A stretch of DNA of 64,000 nt from Gemmatimonadota bacterium (GTDB lineage: Bacteria > Gemmatimonadota > Gemmatimonadetes > Gemmatimonadales > GWC2-71-9). The stretch covers positions 679,782 through 743,781 of the forward strand of contig JADJPD010000003.1 in assembly GCA_016713435.1 (NCBI GenBank), in the 5' to 3' direction. Below the pieces are notes generated by a model. It made no database searches and had not been told where the DNA came from. It saw only the letters and a program-made list of their open reading frames with translations. Positions 16,815 through 29,600 of the stretch are shown piece by piece (position 1 is the stretch's first letter; each line of letters starts with the position of its first letter). The position numbers and the translations under genes were made by a program.

Positions 16815-19501
16815 TCATTGAGCCGCGAGCTGTCTTGGGGACCGGTGAGCATTCCGAATCGCTTGAACGACACTACTGGGTTTGCGTGGCAGTACCGGGA
16901 GCCAAACATCTGTTGGGTCATCGGAGAATGCAGTCAAGGCTATCGGAATGCCCGAGCCGATTGAGTGCCTATATGCGACCGTAAGCTTCATTCCTCCGTA
17001 CCCGAGTGCGCGCTCTTCACAGAGCCTCGTTTCCCACTCGCTATGCTTCCGTTTCAGCATCAGCTCACCCTTTTTCTGAAGCTTGGCGACAAGCCTCTCC
17101 CGCCTCACCGTATCGTCCGCGAGAAAGCCAGCCAGGGTGAAGCGAGGATCCTCAAGGTTCAGGGCAGATGCCACCGTGAAATTCGTAAGCCCTAGATCTT
17201 GCGCGAGTGCGGTGACTGTGGCCTTTCCGATCGGGTGCGCGGAATGTAGGGCATAGACGACCGGGACCTTCCGCAGGGCTTCCTGGATATGCGTAGGAAG
17301 CGCGCCGACAGCATCGTTGTCTGGAGGATGGTTGCACCTGTGTGTTGCACCGAACCATGACGAGATAAGGCACGCTGCCTGCGTTCCTGTATTTAGGGTG
17401 TCGTCAAAGAACACGATGCCCTTAGCCTCTTCGATATCCCTTGCGGTCAGGGATGGTAGCGCACGCAGATCAACTGCAAGTTCCCCGAGATCGTACGTCA
17501 GTTGATCAGCGCTTCCTGCCTCTCCCTTGATCGGGCGTAGCGGAACCCAGATGTAGTCTTTGCGGACGCGCTCCTGTTCGACAAGAGAATGGAAGCCGTC
17601 GATTATCTCTCTCTGCTCAAAGAAGCTGAAGTACTCGAGCAGACACAAAGCGGACTCTTGCAGGTCCGAATCGAGGAGTTGCCAAAGCCATGTCGGAACG
17701 AGCGAAGGTCCAATGTCCTTGTCGATTGTATTCAACAATGAGGCAAATTTGCGCTGTAGAGCCTCGACTCTCTGGCGAGCCGCTCCGGTTTCCAGGTAGT
17801 CTGGTTCTAAGTGGTGTGGCAGCCACTCCTCTGTCTTCGGCAGCGCCGCCCTGAAGGGGGCGAGAGCCTCACGTGTGAACTTGGCGAGCATCCAGCTACT
17901 TGGGGGAAAACTCAAATTGCGCTTAGTGAACGCGCGCTCTGTGGCCAAATGAACTTGTTCTAAGTCCCCGTCCGCAAATACGAAGGATGTTTGCTTGTTT
18001 AGTGCATAGGCATTGCTCCACTTGCTGCCTTCAAAGAGCCAAGGCGGATTGCGCTCAATCCCACCGTCGCGGGTTAGGACTGGAATGTTCATTGTGCCGG
18101 CGGCTCGCCTAGGCGACTGCACCCCCATAAGCACCATCGGGGACACATTCAGTTCGCTCAATAGTGCCTCAACATCCGCGATGAAGATCGCCTTGCCTTC
18201 CTCTGTATCGAGAATGTCATTGACCGCTTCATAGTCTGCATTGCCCCAGTTCAATCGATCCGGCTGACCCACACTTTCCAACACCATGTAGTTTGGAGGC
18301 GGTGGTGGAATGAACCGCCGAGCAAATGCAAAAGCCCGCTTGGGAAGATCTCGATTCCTCAGTCGCGCCAGGAGCGCGCACCCTTCGGCAAGCTTGGGAT
18401 CATCCTTGCTCACCTCAAACCGCGCAGCAAGTTCTCTTGGTGAGGCGAACAGCAAATAGTCATCACCCATCGAAAGCAGAGCCACGGGGACGCCAAGTCA
18501 GGAATCGCCTCCGCCAGGCGTGAAAGAGCTCGCCTCGCGAGCTCCTCAGCGGCCATTACTTTCTGATGGTAATAGAACTTGTCGTAGAGGAAGATCCGAC
18601 TTGCCAGCATCTCTTCTAGGGCCCTAACACCGGATTGCTCTATAGCAAGAACAAAGGCCTTGTTGCCCTTCTTGGTGGTGGCTTCGGTGAGCCGTAGCTT
18701 GGAGTACAGCCTTTCTACGTCCAGTGAGATTGGCACCCCGGCGGATTGCGCATCTCTTGCCAGATAATCAAGCTTGTCACAATCGATCACACCATTGACG
18801 ATTTCCGCGAGGTACGCATGTGGAAGAAGTTTGTTACTCGCCCCTGCGATGCACTCTGCGATACGTCCAGCGAACTCGGCTGGGCTATAGTCGGAAGGAC
18901 AGAGGCGCGAAGCTTGAAGGAGCCCAACAAATGGATCTGAGCATATGATTAGTATCGATAACGTCTCGCTCGCTGACACACGATTCTGAAGGGCTTTGCT
19001 GATGCTCACCTGAGCCGCCTTCACCTCCGGGTTCTGAGCGTAGAAGCGCTCGGACACGTGACTGAAGACGCAGTGGCCAATATCATGGAGAAGCGCCGCG
19101 GCCCTTACGATTCGACGATGAGCCTCTACCTTGGCTTCCGGCACCCCCATCGGCTTCGCCGCGTTTCTGTCGAATAGGCGGTCGAAAATGTTCGTTGCAG
19201 AATGCAGAGCCCCCAGAGAATGCTCAAATCGGGAATACCCAGAAGAGGGAAAGAGATAGTGCCCAACTCCGAGTTGGCGCACATATCGTAGGCGCTGAAG
19301 AATGGGACTGTCAACCAGGTACGTCTCCTCAGGCCTTAGCAGGATCGTCCGAGCCACCGGATCGTGGAACTGCTTAGGAGATCCGCTCTGTGGGCCCGGG
19401 AATCGTGCGAGATAGTCCTTAATGCAATTGTGGGTCCATTCGCTCATCTTGCTCGCGAGTGGACCCACCTTGTCGATTGGGATACCAAGCGGGGAAGTCA
19501 C
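16815..19501 (-). CDS. HD phosphohydrolase fused to a PRTase-like domain
   Basis: About 890 residues after correcting one indel near 18485. Residues 1-340: COG1078/dGTPase-like HD domain with RLRYVRQLGVGHYLFPSSGY, H94 of FEHSLGALHS, LLHDIGHCVFSHVS (HD at 139-140) and a later CDKLDYLARDA. The linker carries no known motif. Around residue 700 (17376-17422), GIVFFDDTLNTGTQA matches the PRPP-binding loop of phosphoribosyltransferase folds. Related PRTase-like domains are known from predicted conflict systems (PRTase-CE); membership here is inference. GTG 19501 overlaps the stop of the small upstream gene as GTGA. GC is lower than in the flanks, suggesting transfer. A nucleotide-processing effector is the working idea. 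Confidence 0.75.
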
Positions 19502-19907
19502 TGAGTGGCAATCTCATCCTTGATCGCCCCAGCCGCCTTCCGAAAGACATCCTTGTACTGTGGCCGACGATCTAGGATTTCACTCGCAGCACGAGGTGAG
19601 ATGGTAAGCTGGAACTTTCGATAGCTCGGGTTTGGAAAACGGAGGTATCCGCTTCCTTGGGCGATCATGAGTGATTGCTCCAACTCATCGAACGTTCCCG
19701 TCACCTCATCCTCAAAATAGAAGTCGGCAACTTCTCGCAGCGGTTCATCTCCCTCACGAAAGACCGTGAGGGCCTTACCCGGAGCGCGGTATCCTGGACT
19801 TTAATCGAGTCAATACCGTCCAAAGCCAGCTGCGCCAAGATCCCGACCAAGAGGTCCTTGGGGGCAAGCGGAGCGCTGACCGAAGATGCGGTCACGTTCT
19901 GCACCAT
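19498..19907 (-). CDS. Small unknown partner of the HD-PRTase protein
   Basis: About 137 residues across one frameshift near 19770. Part one: MVQNVTASSVSAPLAPKDLL...DSIKVQDTALRV. Part two, in the next frame: KALTVFREGDEPLREVADFY...TGTFDELEQSLMIAQGSGYL...IKDEIATQ. It is soluble, with no recognised motif. The stop overlaps the GTG start of the HD-PRTase gene by 4 bp, so the two are translationally coupled and probably work together. It could be a sensor, adaptor or inhibitor; no function can be assigned. It is the first gene of the lower-GC cassette. The 277 bp upstream, to the hsdR stop, hold no gene. Confidence 0.65.
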
Positions 19908-20184
19908 TCGCTAAGGTATTGTAATTCTGCGACTTGGGAAACTCTGATGAAGCTGATCCTTCTATGCCACTCCGCTGGGAGGCGGCTGGCTGGCGATGTG
20001 GATAACCGCCATTGATGTGGAAAACTTCGCGAATATAGTGCCGCCCTTACATACTGTCAATAGACGATCTCCTGAAGCTAATAGGCACCCCAAGCCTCCG
20101 CATAGATGTAGTTGCGAAGCCTACGCCCGAGGAGCGGACATCGAACCTATCTAGGACTTGGCCAGTCCTGCTCTCAAGTCTTCA

Positions 20185-23100
20185 CTATAGACCTGCATGC
20201 TCAAGCAGCACACGCTTGAGGCCCTGCTGCACCTCAGCTGAGTTGAGCGCTTGCGTGCTCATAGCTGTATGTGCGTCAAGCGCATCCATTACTGCCTCAA
20301 TGATTGCATTCGTTAGATCGGGTGAGCCCGCGAACTGCTCCTTCGAGTTGTTGCGGGCCTGTTCGCGCAGGATCGGCGATTCGAGGAGCTTCCCCTTGAT
20401 GACGTCGTTCACGTAGATAAGCTTGTCCCCCTCAGTAAGCTCCCCCTCGAAGAGATCATTCACCCGCTCAATGATCTCCTGCAGCCGGGCCTTCTCCTTC
20501 GCCTGCACCTCCCCACTCCCGATCTCCGTCACCGGCTGCACCGGCCTCCCGTTCTCCATCACCATCGCCTGCTTCCCGCGATCGCGGATAGCGTAGTGCG
20601 TGAGCTTCACCTTCGACAGGTCTATCGTCTCCCGCTCCCGCCCAAACTCGAGATGCGGCAGCAGCCGCCGGAAGAAGATGGCCCGCTTCTCGATGGCCGA
20701 GTTGCCGTAATCGAAGATCTGCGACAGAAAGGTGTACAGCCGGATGTAGGAGCCGAGGTCCGCCTTGAAGAGTGAGAGAGCATTGAGTTCATCCTGGGCT
20801 GCCTGCACCTCCCCGGCGTCCTCCTTGGCCTGCCCCGCCAGCAACCGCTCCCTCGCCGCCTTGTGCCGCTTGAGGATCCGGTCCCGCACCGGGTCGATGG
20901 CCGCCACCAGCTCGCCCTGCGACACCCCCTTGAGCTCCGCCTGCACCACGCGTTCCACCTCGTAGTCATCGTAGAGCCCCGCCCCATCCAGCTTGGCGCG
21001 CAGGTCGTAGACCAGGTTTGGGTCGGTGGTCCCCGCCAGCTCCGCCGTAGCGTAGTAGGTCCGGAACGCCTCCAGGATCTCGTCCCCCGAGTTGGCAAAG
21101 TCCACCACGTAGGTGGTGTCCTTGCCGGGGTGCGCGCGGTTGAGCCGCGAGAGCGTCTGCACCGCCTGGATCCCCGCCAGCCGCCGGTCGACGTACATGC
21201 CGCAGAGCAACGGCTGGTCAAAGCCGGTCTGGAACTTGTTGGCCACGAGCAGGATCTGGTACGTCGGCTCCTCGAACGCCTTCCGGATGTCCTTCCCCCT
21301 TGAGCTTCGGGTTGAGCACCGGGCTGTGCTCGCTGAAGGGCTCCGGCCCCGACTCGTCGTCGTGCACCTCACCGGAAAAGGCCACCAGCGCCTCGAGTGG
21401 GTACCCGTGGTCGGCGATGTACTTCCGGAGCGCCAGCTGCCAGCGCACCGCCTCCTTTCGGCTCCCCACCACCACCATCGCCTTGGCCCGGCCGTTGAGC
21501 AGCGGCTCCACCTTCGCGCGGTAGTGCTCCACCACCACCTGCACCTTCTGCGCGATGTTGTAGGGATGGAGCTTCACCCACCCCATGATCCCCCGCATCG
21601 CGGCGCTCCGCGTCACCTCGGTCTCGCCCTTCTGCTTCCCCTCGCCGGCCAGTTTGAAGGCCAGCGAGTAGGGGATGTAATTCTGCAGCACGTCGAGGAT
21701 GAAGCCTTCCTCGATCGCCTGGCGCATGCTGTAGAGGTGGAAGGGGGGTCGGGCCGGGTGCCAAAGAGCTCGAGCGTGCGGCCCTTCGGGGTCGCGGTGA
21801 ACGCCACAAAGGTGATCGCATCCTGCCCCGCCCGTGCCGCCATGTCGGCTGCGAGCAGGTCCTCCGTGCTCACTTCACCCCCGTCCTCGAGCGCCTCGAG
21901 TTCGGGCTGGGTCAGCACCTTCCGGAGCTGGGCCGCCGCCTGGCCGCTCTGTGAGCTGTGCGCCTCGTCGGCGATCACGGCGAAGCGCTTCCCCTGCGTC
22001 GCCGCCAGTTCGTGGACTGCCTGCATGGCGAACGGGAATGTCTGGATGGTGCACACCACAATCTTCTTCCCGCCGCCGAGCGCCTCGGCCAGCTTGGCGC
22101 TCTTGCTGCTTTCCTCGTTGGTGATCGTGGCCACGACGCCCTTGGTGCGCTCGAACCCGAAGAGCGCCTCCTGGAGCTGGCCGTCGATCACGTTCCGGTC
22201 GGAGATGACGAGCACCGTGTCGAACACCTTCTTGTCCGCCGCATCATGCAGCTCGGCCAGGAAGTGCGCGGTCCAGGCGATGCTGTTGGTCTTCCCCGAC
22301 CCAGCCGAGTGCTGCACCAGGTAGCGGGCGCCGGGCCCGTCCTGGCGCACGGCGGCCTGCAGATTCCGCGTCACATCGAGCTGGTGCCAGCGCGGGAAGA
22401 TGACGCCCGTGAGTTGCTGCTTGTCGTTCTTCACCGGCACCAGGTACCGCCCCAGGATCTCGAGCCAGGAGTCCCGCTCCCAGACCTCCTCCCAGAGGTA
22501 AGCCGTCCGGTGGCCACGCGGGTGGGGCGGGTTGCCGGCGGCGCCGTCGCAGCCGCGGTCGAACGGGAGGAAGCGCGTGTCGGGGCCCAGGAGCTTGGTG
22601 GTCATCCGCACACTCAAGTTGCTCACGGCGAAGTGGACCAGCGCGCCCTGGGGGAAGGAGAGGAGCGGCTCCGGCGGCTTCCCCTTGGTCTGCGGCAGCC
22701 GGTCGAAGCGGTACTGGTCAACAGCGTTGTCCACCGACTGGGTGAAGTCGCTCTTGAGCTCAGCGCTGGCGACCGGCATCCCGTTCAGGAACAGGACCAG
22801 GTCGAGGCAGTTCTCGTGATGGAGCGAGTAGCGCACTTGCCGGACGACGCGGAGGATGTTGGCCTGGTAGCGGGCCGAGACCTCAGCGTTCAGGGTCATG
22901 GCCGGGCGGAACTGGGCCAGCCGGAGGGCGCCCTTGACCCCCATGAGCTCGATCCCGAAGCGGAGCACGTCAAGCGCCCCGCGCTGGTCGAGCTGGACAC
23001 GTAGGCGGTCGAGGAGGGTGTCGCCGGCCTTGGTGCCGTGGTGCTTCTGGAGCGCGGCCCAGGCGTCGGGCTGGGCGGCCTGCACCCAGGCGAGGACGTC

Positions 23101-23226
23101 GGCGGGGTAGAGCGCCCGGGCACGGTCGTAGCCGTCGGGGTCCTTGGCCGCATAAGCCCAGCCGTGCGCTGCCAGGTGGGCGCAGATCTCGTCCTCGAGG
23201 TGGATCTCCTTGTGCATGCTGCTCAC
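20185..23226 (-). CDS. hsdR: Type I restriction enzyme R subunit
   Basis: About 1,010 residues of a type I restriction translocase. N-terminal nuclease: D142 in LDLVLFLNG and E156-x-K158 in SAELKSD. Motor: Walker A SAGSGKT near 309, DEAH at 421-424 (VIADEAHSSQSG), FTATPKGRTLELFG, QTGFDQPLLCGMYVD and QTLSRLNR. The C-terminal helical part binds HsdM/S. Indels near 21748 (G run) and 21298 (G run) split the frame; all three pieces join without loss. GTG 23226 overlaps the hsdS stop; ATG 23217 is the alternative. Last gene of hsdMSR. Likely functional if the indels are sequencing errors. Confidence 0.93.
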
Positions 23227-24549
23227 GCGGCCTCGGCGGCGGCGAGGCGGCGGACGTCGATCTGGCCGGTCACGGCGGCGGAGATCAGAGCGACGCGACG
23301 CTCCTGAAGGATTGCGATGCTCTCCTCCGCTGCCGTTGTTAGAGCCTCGTAGCGAGCGATCTTCTCTCCAGTAGCTTCTAAGATCGCACGCTGCTCATGA
23401 ACAGGTGGAAGAAATACTTGAAGTCCAAGAAAGGCACCCGGTTCGATGCGCCACTGGGCCTCTCTGATTCCTGTTGACAAGCCTCGGTAAGCGGATACAA
23501 CCACCTTGCACCTTAGCAGGAGATGGAGAAATCCCTCCATCTCGACGTGCAAAGGGGAAAATGTTGCGTAATCTGGGCTCGTAATCCCTCGATGTGTCGC
23601 GATACCTAAAGAGCCTTGCCATGCCTTCATCTTGTTGATCACAAGATCTCCGGGCTCGACGAGCTGATAGGAGTCGAGGTCTACAGGAGTCTTGTTGTTG
23701 TTGTCGTCCCGTGAACTCTTGAGGATGACCCCGTAGTCCCGGTAAACGGAAAGAACCGGCTCTGATGGATACCCCTGCCTTTTCACCTGTCGGAAGAGTG
23801 CCCTGAGTCGTGTCGGTCGCCAGTGTGCCGGAACATCCCCAAGCCACGTTACCCCGGATGGCTTCATGGGCACGTCGGGGCTCAGGCCCTTGGTGACGGC
23901 GTGGGAGATGACGGCCTGCCGCTTCTCCTTCAACAGCGCCATCAGCCTACGCTGCTCAGCGACGAGGGCGTCCATCTTGGCGGTCTCGTGGTTGAGGAAG
24001 TCCGCGATGGCCTCTTGTTCGTCGTGGGGAGGAACAGGTATCAAGGCGTTATCCAGCTCGTACTGCCCCAGGCCGACGCGTGTCAGGCCAGTTGCGCTCA
24101 CACAGAACTGCGCTCTGGCGAATCGTGAGTCGAAGAAGCGCTTCGCGAAGTCACCGCGAAGGCCAGGGTACGGTCGCACCACGGCCAGGTGGTATCCGCA
24201 AACGACCCCGGCATGTCAGCCGGAACGAAGGCCGCCACAGCAATGTCGTCAGCTGTTTCGGAGTCCTTCGTGATGAGCACGTCGTTCGCGCGCAGGGTGA
24301 ATCGCTCGACCTGTTCAGGTGTGGCGGTAGCCGCCATAAGCTCCAGGTCGGCCGTTATCCGCTCGTTGTAGTAGACGTCGGTGTAGTTGCAGAGCCGGAC
24401 CGGTTGCTGCCCATCGTAGGACTTCTTGTCAACATTGCTCGGGAAGATCTGGGCCATGTGCTTGAGCCGGCGGAGCCCCCAGCTTGCCGGTAGCTTAGCA
24501 AGAAAGGGGTGGTCAACCCGGCTGTAGGTGTCATAGCGGGGAAGCTCAT
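23223..24549 (-). CDS. hsdS: Type I restriction specificity subunit
   Basis: About 440 residues. The expected start MSFPRYDTYSRVDHPFLAKL begins at ATG 24549, overlapping the hsdM stop as ATGA. Indels near 24530 and 24190 break the frame. Layout: first target-recognition domain (NYTDVYYNERITADLELMAA, VLITKDSETADDIAVAAFVP), first coiled spacer (DEQEAIADFLNHETAKMDAL), second recognition domain (ending around GITSPDYATFSPLHVEMEGF), second spacer (VHEQRAILEATGEKIARYEA, ISAAVTGQIDVR). The recognition domains have lower GC than the rest, as usual for exchanged specificity modules. It gives the complex its DNA target. Confidence 0.92.
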
Positions 24550-26290
24550 GCCGAGAGTTCTCGGATCATATCTTGGATGCGTCCGGTGACGCCCCGTAGC
24601 TCCGCGTCGATCTCCGCGAGCGGCCTGGGAGGCGTGAAGAGGTAGAAGTGTCGGCTGAACGGGATCTCGTACCCGACCTTCGTCTTCTCGCCGTCGATCC
24701 AGGCGTCCGGCGCATGCGGGCGCACCTCGCGCTCGAAGTAGTCCTCGACGTCCTCGCGGAGCGGCACGTTCTCGGTATCGCGGGCTCCGGGTCGGGGACT
24801 GGCCTTCCCTTTCCCTTGCCCTTGGCGCCGAGCACCACCTGGCCCGCCTCATCCCGGAGCGGCCGCTCGACGGTGATCGCCCGGTAGCCGAACTCCTCGG
24901 TCTTGAAGATCCGGCTGACCGGCTTCCCCTCGCGCCCGACCTCCTCCGCGTCCCCGAAGAGCCGCACGATGTCCTCGATGTGCTCCGGCCCCAGCTCCTT
25001 CCGCTTGCTGCCGAGCGCCTTCCGCATCTTCCGCCAAAAACCGCTCCCGTCGATGAGCTGGACCCGCCCCTTCCGTTGCGCAGGCTTCCGGTTGCTCACG
25101 ATCCAGATGTAGGTCGCGATCCCGGTGTTGTAGAACATATCGGTCGGGAGTGCCACGATGGCCTCGACCAGGTCGTTCTCGAGCAGGTGGCGGCGGATCT
25201 CGCTCTCCCCCGACCCGGCCCCGCCGGTAAAGAGCGGCGAACCGTTCAGCACGATCCCGATCCGGCTCCCCCCGTCCTTGGCCGGCCGCATCTTGGAGAG
25301 CATGTGGAGCAGGAAGAGGAGCGAGCCGTCGCTCACCCGCGGGAGCCCCGGGCCGAAGCGGCCGTCGTGGCCCTGCTCCTCGTGCTCCTTCCGGACCTCC
25401 TTCTCGACCTTCTTCCACTCGACCCCGAAGGGCGGGTTCGCCAGCAGGTAGTCAAACTTCTTCCCCGGCAGCCCGTCGTTGGAGAGGGTGTTGCCGGGCA
25501 CGACGTTCGTGATGTCCTGGCCCTTGATGAGGAGGTCGGCCTTGCATATGGCGTAGCTCTCGTCGTTCAGCTCCTGGCCAAACATGACGAGCCGCGCCCC
25601 GGGGTTCTGCTCGGCCAGGTGCTCGCCGGCCACGCTCAGCATGCCGCCGGTGCCGGCCGTCGGATCGTAGATGGTGCGGACCACCCCCGGCTTCGACAGC
25701 GCCTCGTCGTCCTCACAGAAGAGGAGGTCAACCATGAGCCGGATCACGTCGCGCGGCGTGAAGTGCTCGCCGGCCGTTTCGTTCGAGAGCTCGGCGAAGC
25801 GCCGGATGAGCTCCTCGAACATGAGCCCCATGTCGTGGTTGCTCACGACGTCGGGGTGGAGATCGATCCCGGCGAACTTCTCGGTGACCAGGTAGAGGAG
25901 GTTGGCCTTCCGGAGCCGGTCGATCTGGGTGTCGAAGTCGAACCGGACGAAGATGTCCCGAACCGCGGGCGTGAAGGCCTGGACGTAGGCGTGGAGGTTC
26001 TCGGCCAGGTGGTCCTGATCCCCCATCAGCGCCTTGAGGTCCAGCGGCGAGGTGTTGCAGAAGAGCTGGCCGGCCACCTTGAGGAGGAACGGCTCTGGAT
26101 TCACGCCCGTCTTCTTCCGCTTCTTGAGCTCGGCCAGGACGTCAGCCTTCGTAGGCTCGAGGACGCAGTCGAGGCGGCGGAGGACGGTGAAGGGGAGGAT
26201 CACCTTGCCGTACTCGGACTGGCGGTAGTCGCCGCGGAGGAGGTCCGCGACGGACCAGATGAACGCTGCCTTGTCGCTGAAACCGCTCAT
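24546..26290 (-). CDS. hsdM: Type I restriction DNA methyltransferase subunit
   Basis: About 580 residues. N-terminal HsdM helical domain (SDKAAFIWSVADLLRGDYRQ, ILPFTVLRRLDCVLEP). N6-adenine methyltransferase core with motif I DPTAGTGGM at 209-217 and motif IV NPPF at 285-288. Also FNTGIATYIW-type motif (DMFYNTGIATYIWIVSN). A frameshift near 24783 separates the last ~75 residues (PLREDVEDYFEREVRPHAPD...RIQDMIRELSA). ATG 26290 is preferred over TTG 26296. First gene of the hsdMSR operon. It modifies the sites protected from HsdR. Confidence 0.94.
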
Positions 26291-26340
26291 GAGCACACTA
26301 TTCCGGAGTAAGCGTGACGTGGTTCAACAGGGCCGCGACA

Positions 26341-26660
26341 TCACACCTCATGCACCGAGACTTGCTCCAGTGGATCGAGAAGATGCATCACCTCGTCGAT
26401 GATGACCACTGAATCTCCATCATTCCACAGCGCGGAGGTGGCGTCATCGCCATCAGCCACTCGCCAAGCCGTGCCGTCCTCCAGAAGAATCAACCTTCCA
26501 TCCTGCTTGATCTCATCGATGGCCGAGACCCGGGCTTCGGTAAGCTCCGACAGCCGCAGGTGCCACAGGACCAGCGCCTCCTGCTCGGCGCGCGACAGGC
26601 GTTCTACTCCCGTCGCGCGGACTCGTCGGGGGTCATCAGCTTGGTCAGGTCAACGTCCAT
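26341..26660 (-). CDS. Small unknown protein between helicase and hsdM
   Basis: About 106 residues across one frameshift near 26607. Start MDVDLTKLMTPDESARRE at ATG 26660, with GGAG upstream. It resumes as ERLSRAEQEALVLWHLRLSE, DEIKQDGRLILLEDGTAWRV, SVVIIDEVMHLLDPLEQVSV. The second half is a small beta-rich unit. It lies 30 bp after the helicase gene and 51 bp before hsdM on the same strand, so it probably belongs to the defence transcript. No known family recognised. Confidence 0.6.
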
Positions 26661-26690
26661 GGGACATCTCCGGTTGGTTCCTGCGCCGTC

Positions 26691-29600
26691 TCACACCCCG
26701 CCCCGCAGTTCCCGAAGCTGCCTGAGAAGCCTTTGAGTCGTGCCTTGCCGGTCCTTGAACCAGTCGGTGGACCAGATGCGGATGATCTGCCAACCTCGTG
26801 ACTCCAGGACGCTCTGGCGGAGGCGATCCCGATCCCTGGCACACGGGCTGCTGTGGTACGCCGCACCGTCGCACTCGACACCGGCGATGTACACCCCGGG
26901 TCGTGACGCAACGCGGACGCCAATGTCGATACGATACTTGCCGACCCCGACCTGCGCATCCGCGATGTAGCCGTTGTCCTGGAGCATCCGCCGCACTTCG
27001 TCCTCGAACGGGCTTTCCGCTTCGCCGCCCGTTACTTCGGCTCGCTGAATCCTGCCGGTCGCCGCGAATTCCAGGAAGTTCCGCAGGAGGCGGGGCCCTT
27101 CGGTTTGCACCCGCGAGAGGTCGATGTCGGCCGCCTGAATGGAGCTGAACACCTCCATCCGCCGACGTGCCCGGCTTACCAGCACGTTCAGCCGTCGCTT
27201 GCCGTTCTCCCGGTTGAGCGGGCCGAAGTTGAGGCTGAAGGTACCATCCGCGGTCCGACCGTAGCCCACGCTCAGGAAGATCACGTCCCGCTCGTCACCC
27301 TGGATGTTTTCCAGGTTCTTCACAAAGAATGGCTCGTCGCGATCCCGGCTCAGGAACTCATCGAGCGAGGGATCCGAACGGCGAAGCCGTTCCAGGGCCT
27401 CGTTGATCTCGGATTGCTGCCGCAGATTGAAGGTGCCAACGCCGAGTGACTCCTCCCGGTGATCCCGGAAGTGATCGACAACGGCCTGAGCCACTCGCGC
27501 CGCTTCCTGCGGGTTGCACCCCGAGCCCTGGTACACCGCCGTCGGGTCATGCCGGAACTTGATCCCGAGCTCTGGTCCGTCGTAGGCTGCGGCAGGGAAG
27601 ACTGTCAGTCGCCGGCCGTAAAACTCCTCGTTGGAGAACTGGATCAGCGACTGGTGCGCACTGCGATAGTGCCACTCCAAGTACGCCTGGTGAAGCCCGG
27701 CCCCGATACATTCCTCGAGCACCGATTCCGTTTCATCAAGAACGCCATCTCCGTCGGTATCGATGCTCCCGTCTCCAGCTTGGGTCTGAAGCGAGAAGAA
27801 GTTCGTCGGCGGGAGCTGCTTCGGATCTCCCACCACGACGAGCTGGCGCCCCCGGCAGATCGCACCGACCGCGTCTTCTGTGGGCAGCTGTGAGGCCTCA
27901 TCGAAGACCACCAGGTCGAACCGCGCGGTGGACGGTAGGAACTGCGCGACGCTGAGCGGGCTCATCATGAAGCAGGGCTTGAGTGCCCGCACCGCCTCAT
28001 GGGCCTCCCGCAGTGTGCGCCTCAGTGGCTTGTGGGCCCGCTGCTTGGCCATCTCCCGCATCAGGAACTGCTTTTGGGCATTGGGCGCCGATCCATAGGC
28101 ACTTGAGCACCGGGTCCGCAGCCCCTCGAGCAGCTGTGCCCGGTTCTGTCGCTGGATCTTCTGGTCAAGCTCGCGGAACGCCTCCCGGTGGGCCTCGTGC
28201 GCCGCCGCCCCGAATGCATGCAGCACCGGGTCTGTGGGGATCACCCGCTCCAGCCACAGGGCAAAGAGGGCGCGCCGGAAGGTGCGGCCGATCTCGTTGG
28301 ACTTCACCTCGCCTGTGAAAGCCGCCTCAGCCATCGGCTCTGCCGGCGTGCCCTTCAATCCCCCGAGAGCCGCGACAAACGCCGCCCACGCCGGGCCTCG
28401 CTCCACCTGCGCACTCAGTTGTCCAAGGCGGGCCTGGATGTCGACGACTGTCTGGTCCTTGAAGTAGTCGGCCGGCCATCGCATCGCCTTCACCAACTCC
28501 GGAAGCTTCTCTCCAAGGAAGCGCACTCTCCGCAGCCCCTTAAGATCCCCTCCCGCGGGCCGCCGCCAGCCACCACGCCATACCCTGCATCGCCAAGCGG
28601 AGCCTTGGCGATGAGCGCCACGAACTGGCTCAACCAGTCGACTCTGCCCTCGAGCACCTTCCAGTCACTCGCCGCCCCAGCCCATGCCTGCCCGAACCAC
28701 TGCGGTGCGTGGCCATGCTTGCTCAGTTCCGCGCTGCCTGCCTTCCACTTGGGGATCGCGCGCAGGTCTGCCGCCTGGTCCAACAGCGAGACGTGGGCTC
28801 CGTCCCTGACCATCCCCGCCCAGCGACGCTTGATGGAACGGAGCCGGCCATCGAGCAGCACCTTGAGCCAGCCCAACAGCCCTCCGGCATTCGACTCCAC
28901 GTAGACCAGTTCGTCCCGGTCGACTTCCAACATCTCCTCCAACACGTACCGCCGCCGGAAGCGCTGCTCCAGTGCGGCCAGCCGCTTGCCTTCCGTCACC
29001 ACCTGCCGCATCTCGTCAATCACCGGCTGCAGGTTGGCCAGCCTGATGATGTCCATCGACCACCCGGGACTTCGCCCCAGGAACTCGGCCGACACGACGA
29101 AGCGGCTCACTTCGTCGAGGCGCTCCGGTTCACGCAGCCCGAGAACCTCCGCGATCCGCCCTCCTTCGGCATCCAGCCTGCAGGCGGCCTCGTGCAGCTG
29201 CTGCGCGAGGCGGGCGATGGTGTCACGCTGCTCTTCGGTGAGCTGGCCCAGCCGGCTGTCGCGCCAGCCATGAGTCGCCACGTCGCCGATGAAGCGACTC
29301 GCCCCATCCGCGCCGGCCAGCTTGCGGCAGAGCTCGTCGTACACCCCGCGCGTCAGGGCCGTCGGATCCACCGGAAAAGTCATGCGCACCGCATCGTGCG
29401 TCGCGGCGAAATGCCCTACTGCTCCGAAGACCGAGATCTCAAGCGCGGTGCGCTTCAGGTGGGCGGCCTTCACGTACTCGTTCAATGATTGGCGGGTGGC
29501 CTTCAGTTGGCCGGTGATTTCAGCGAATCCTCCCGCGGGCTCCTGCAGCCAGTGCTGGGTCGCGTTGAGCCCCTGCAGTACTTCACTCTTCTTGGACTTG

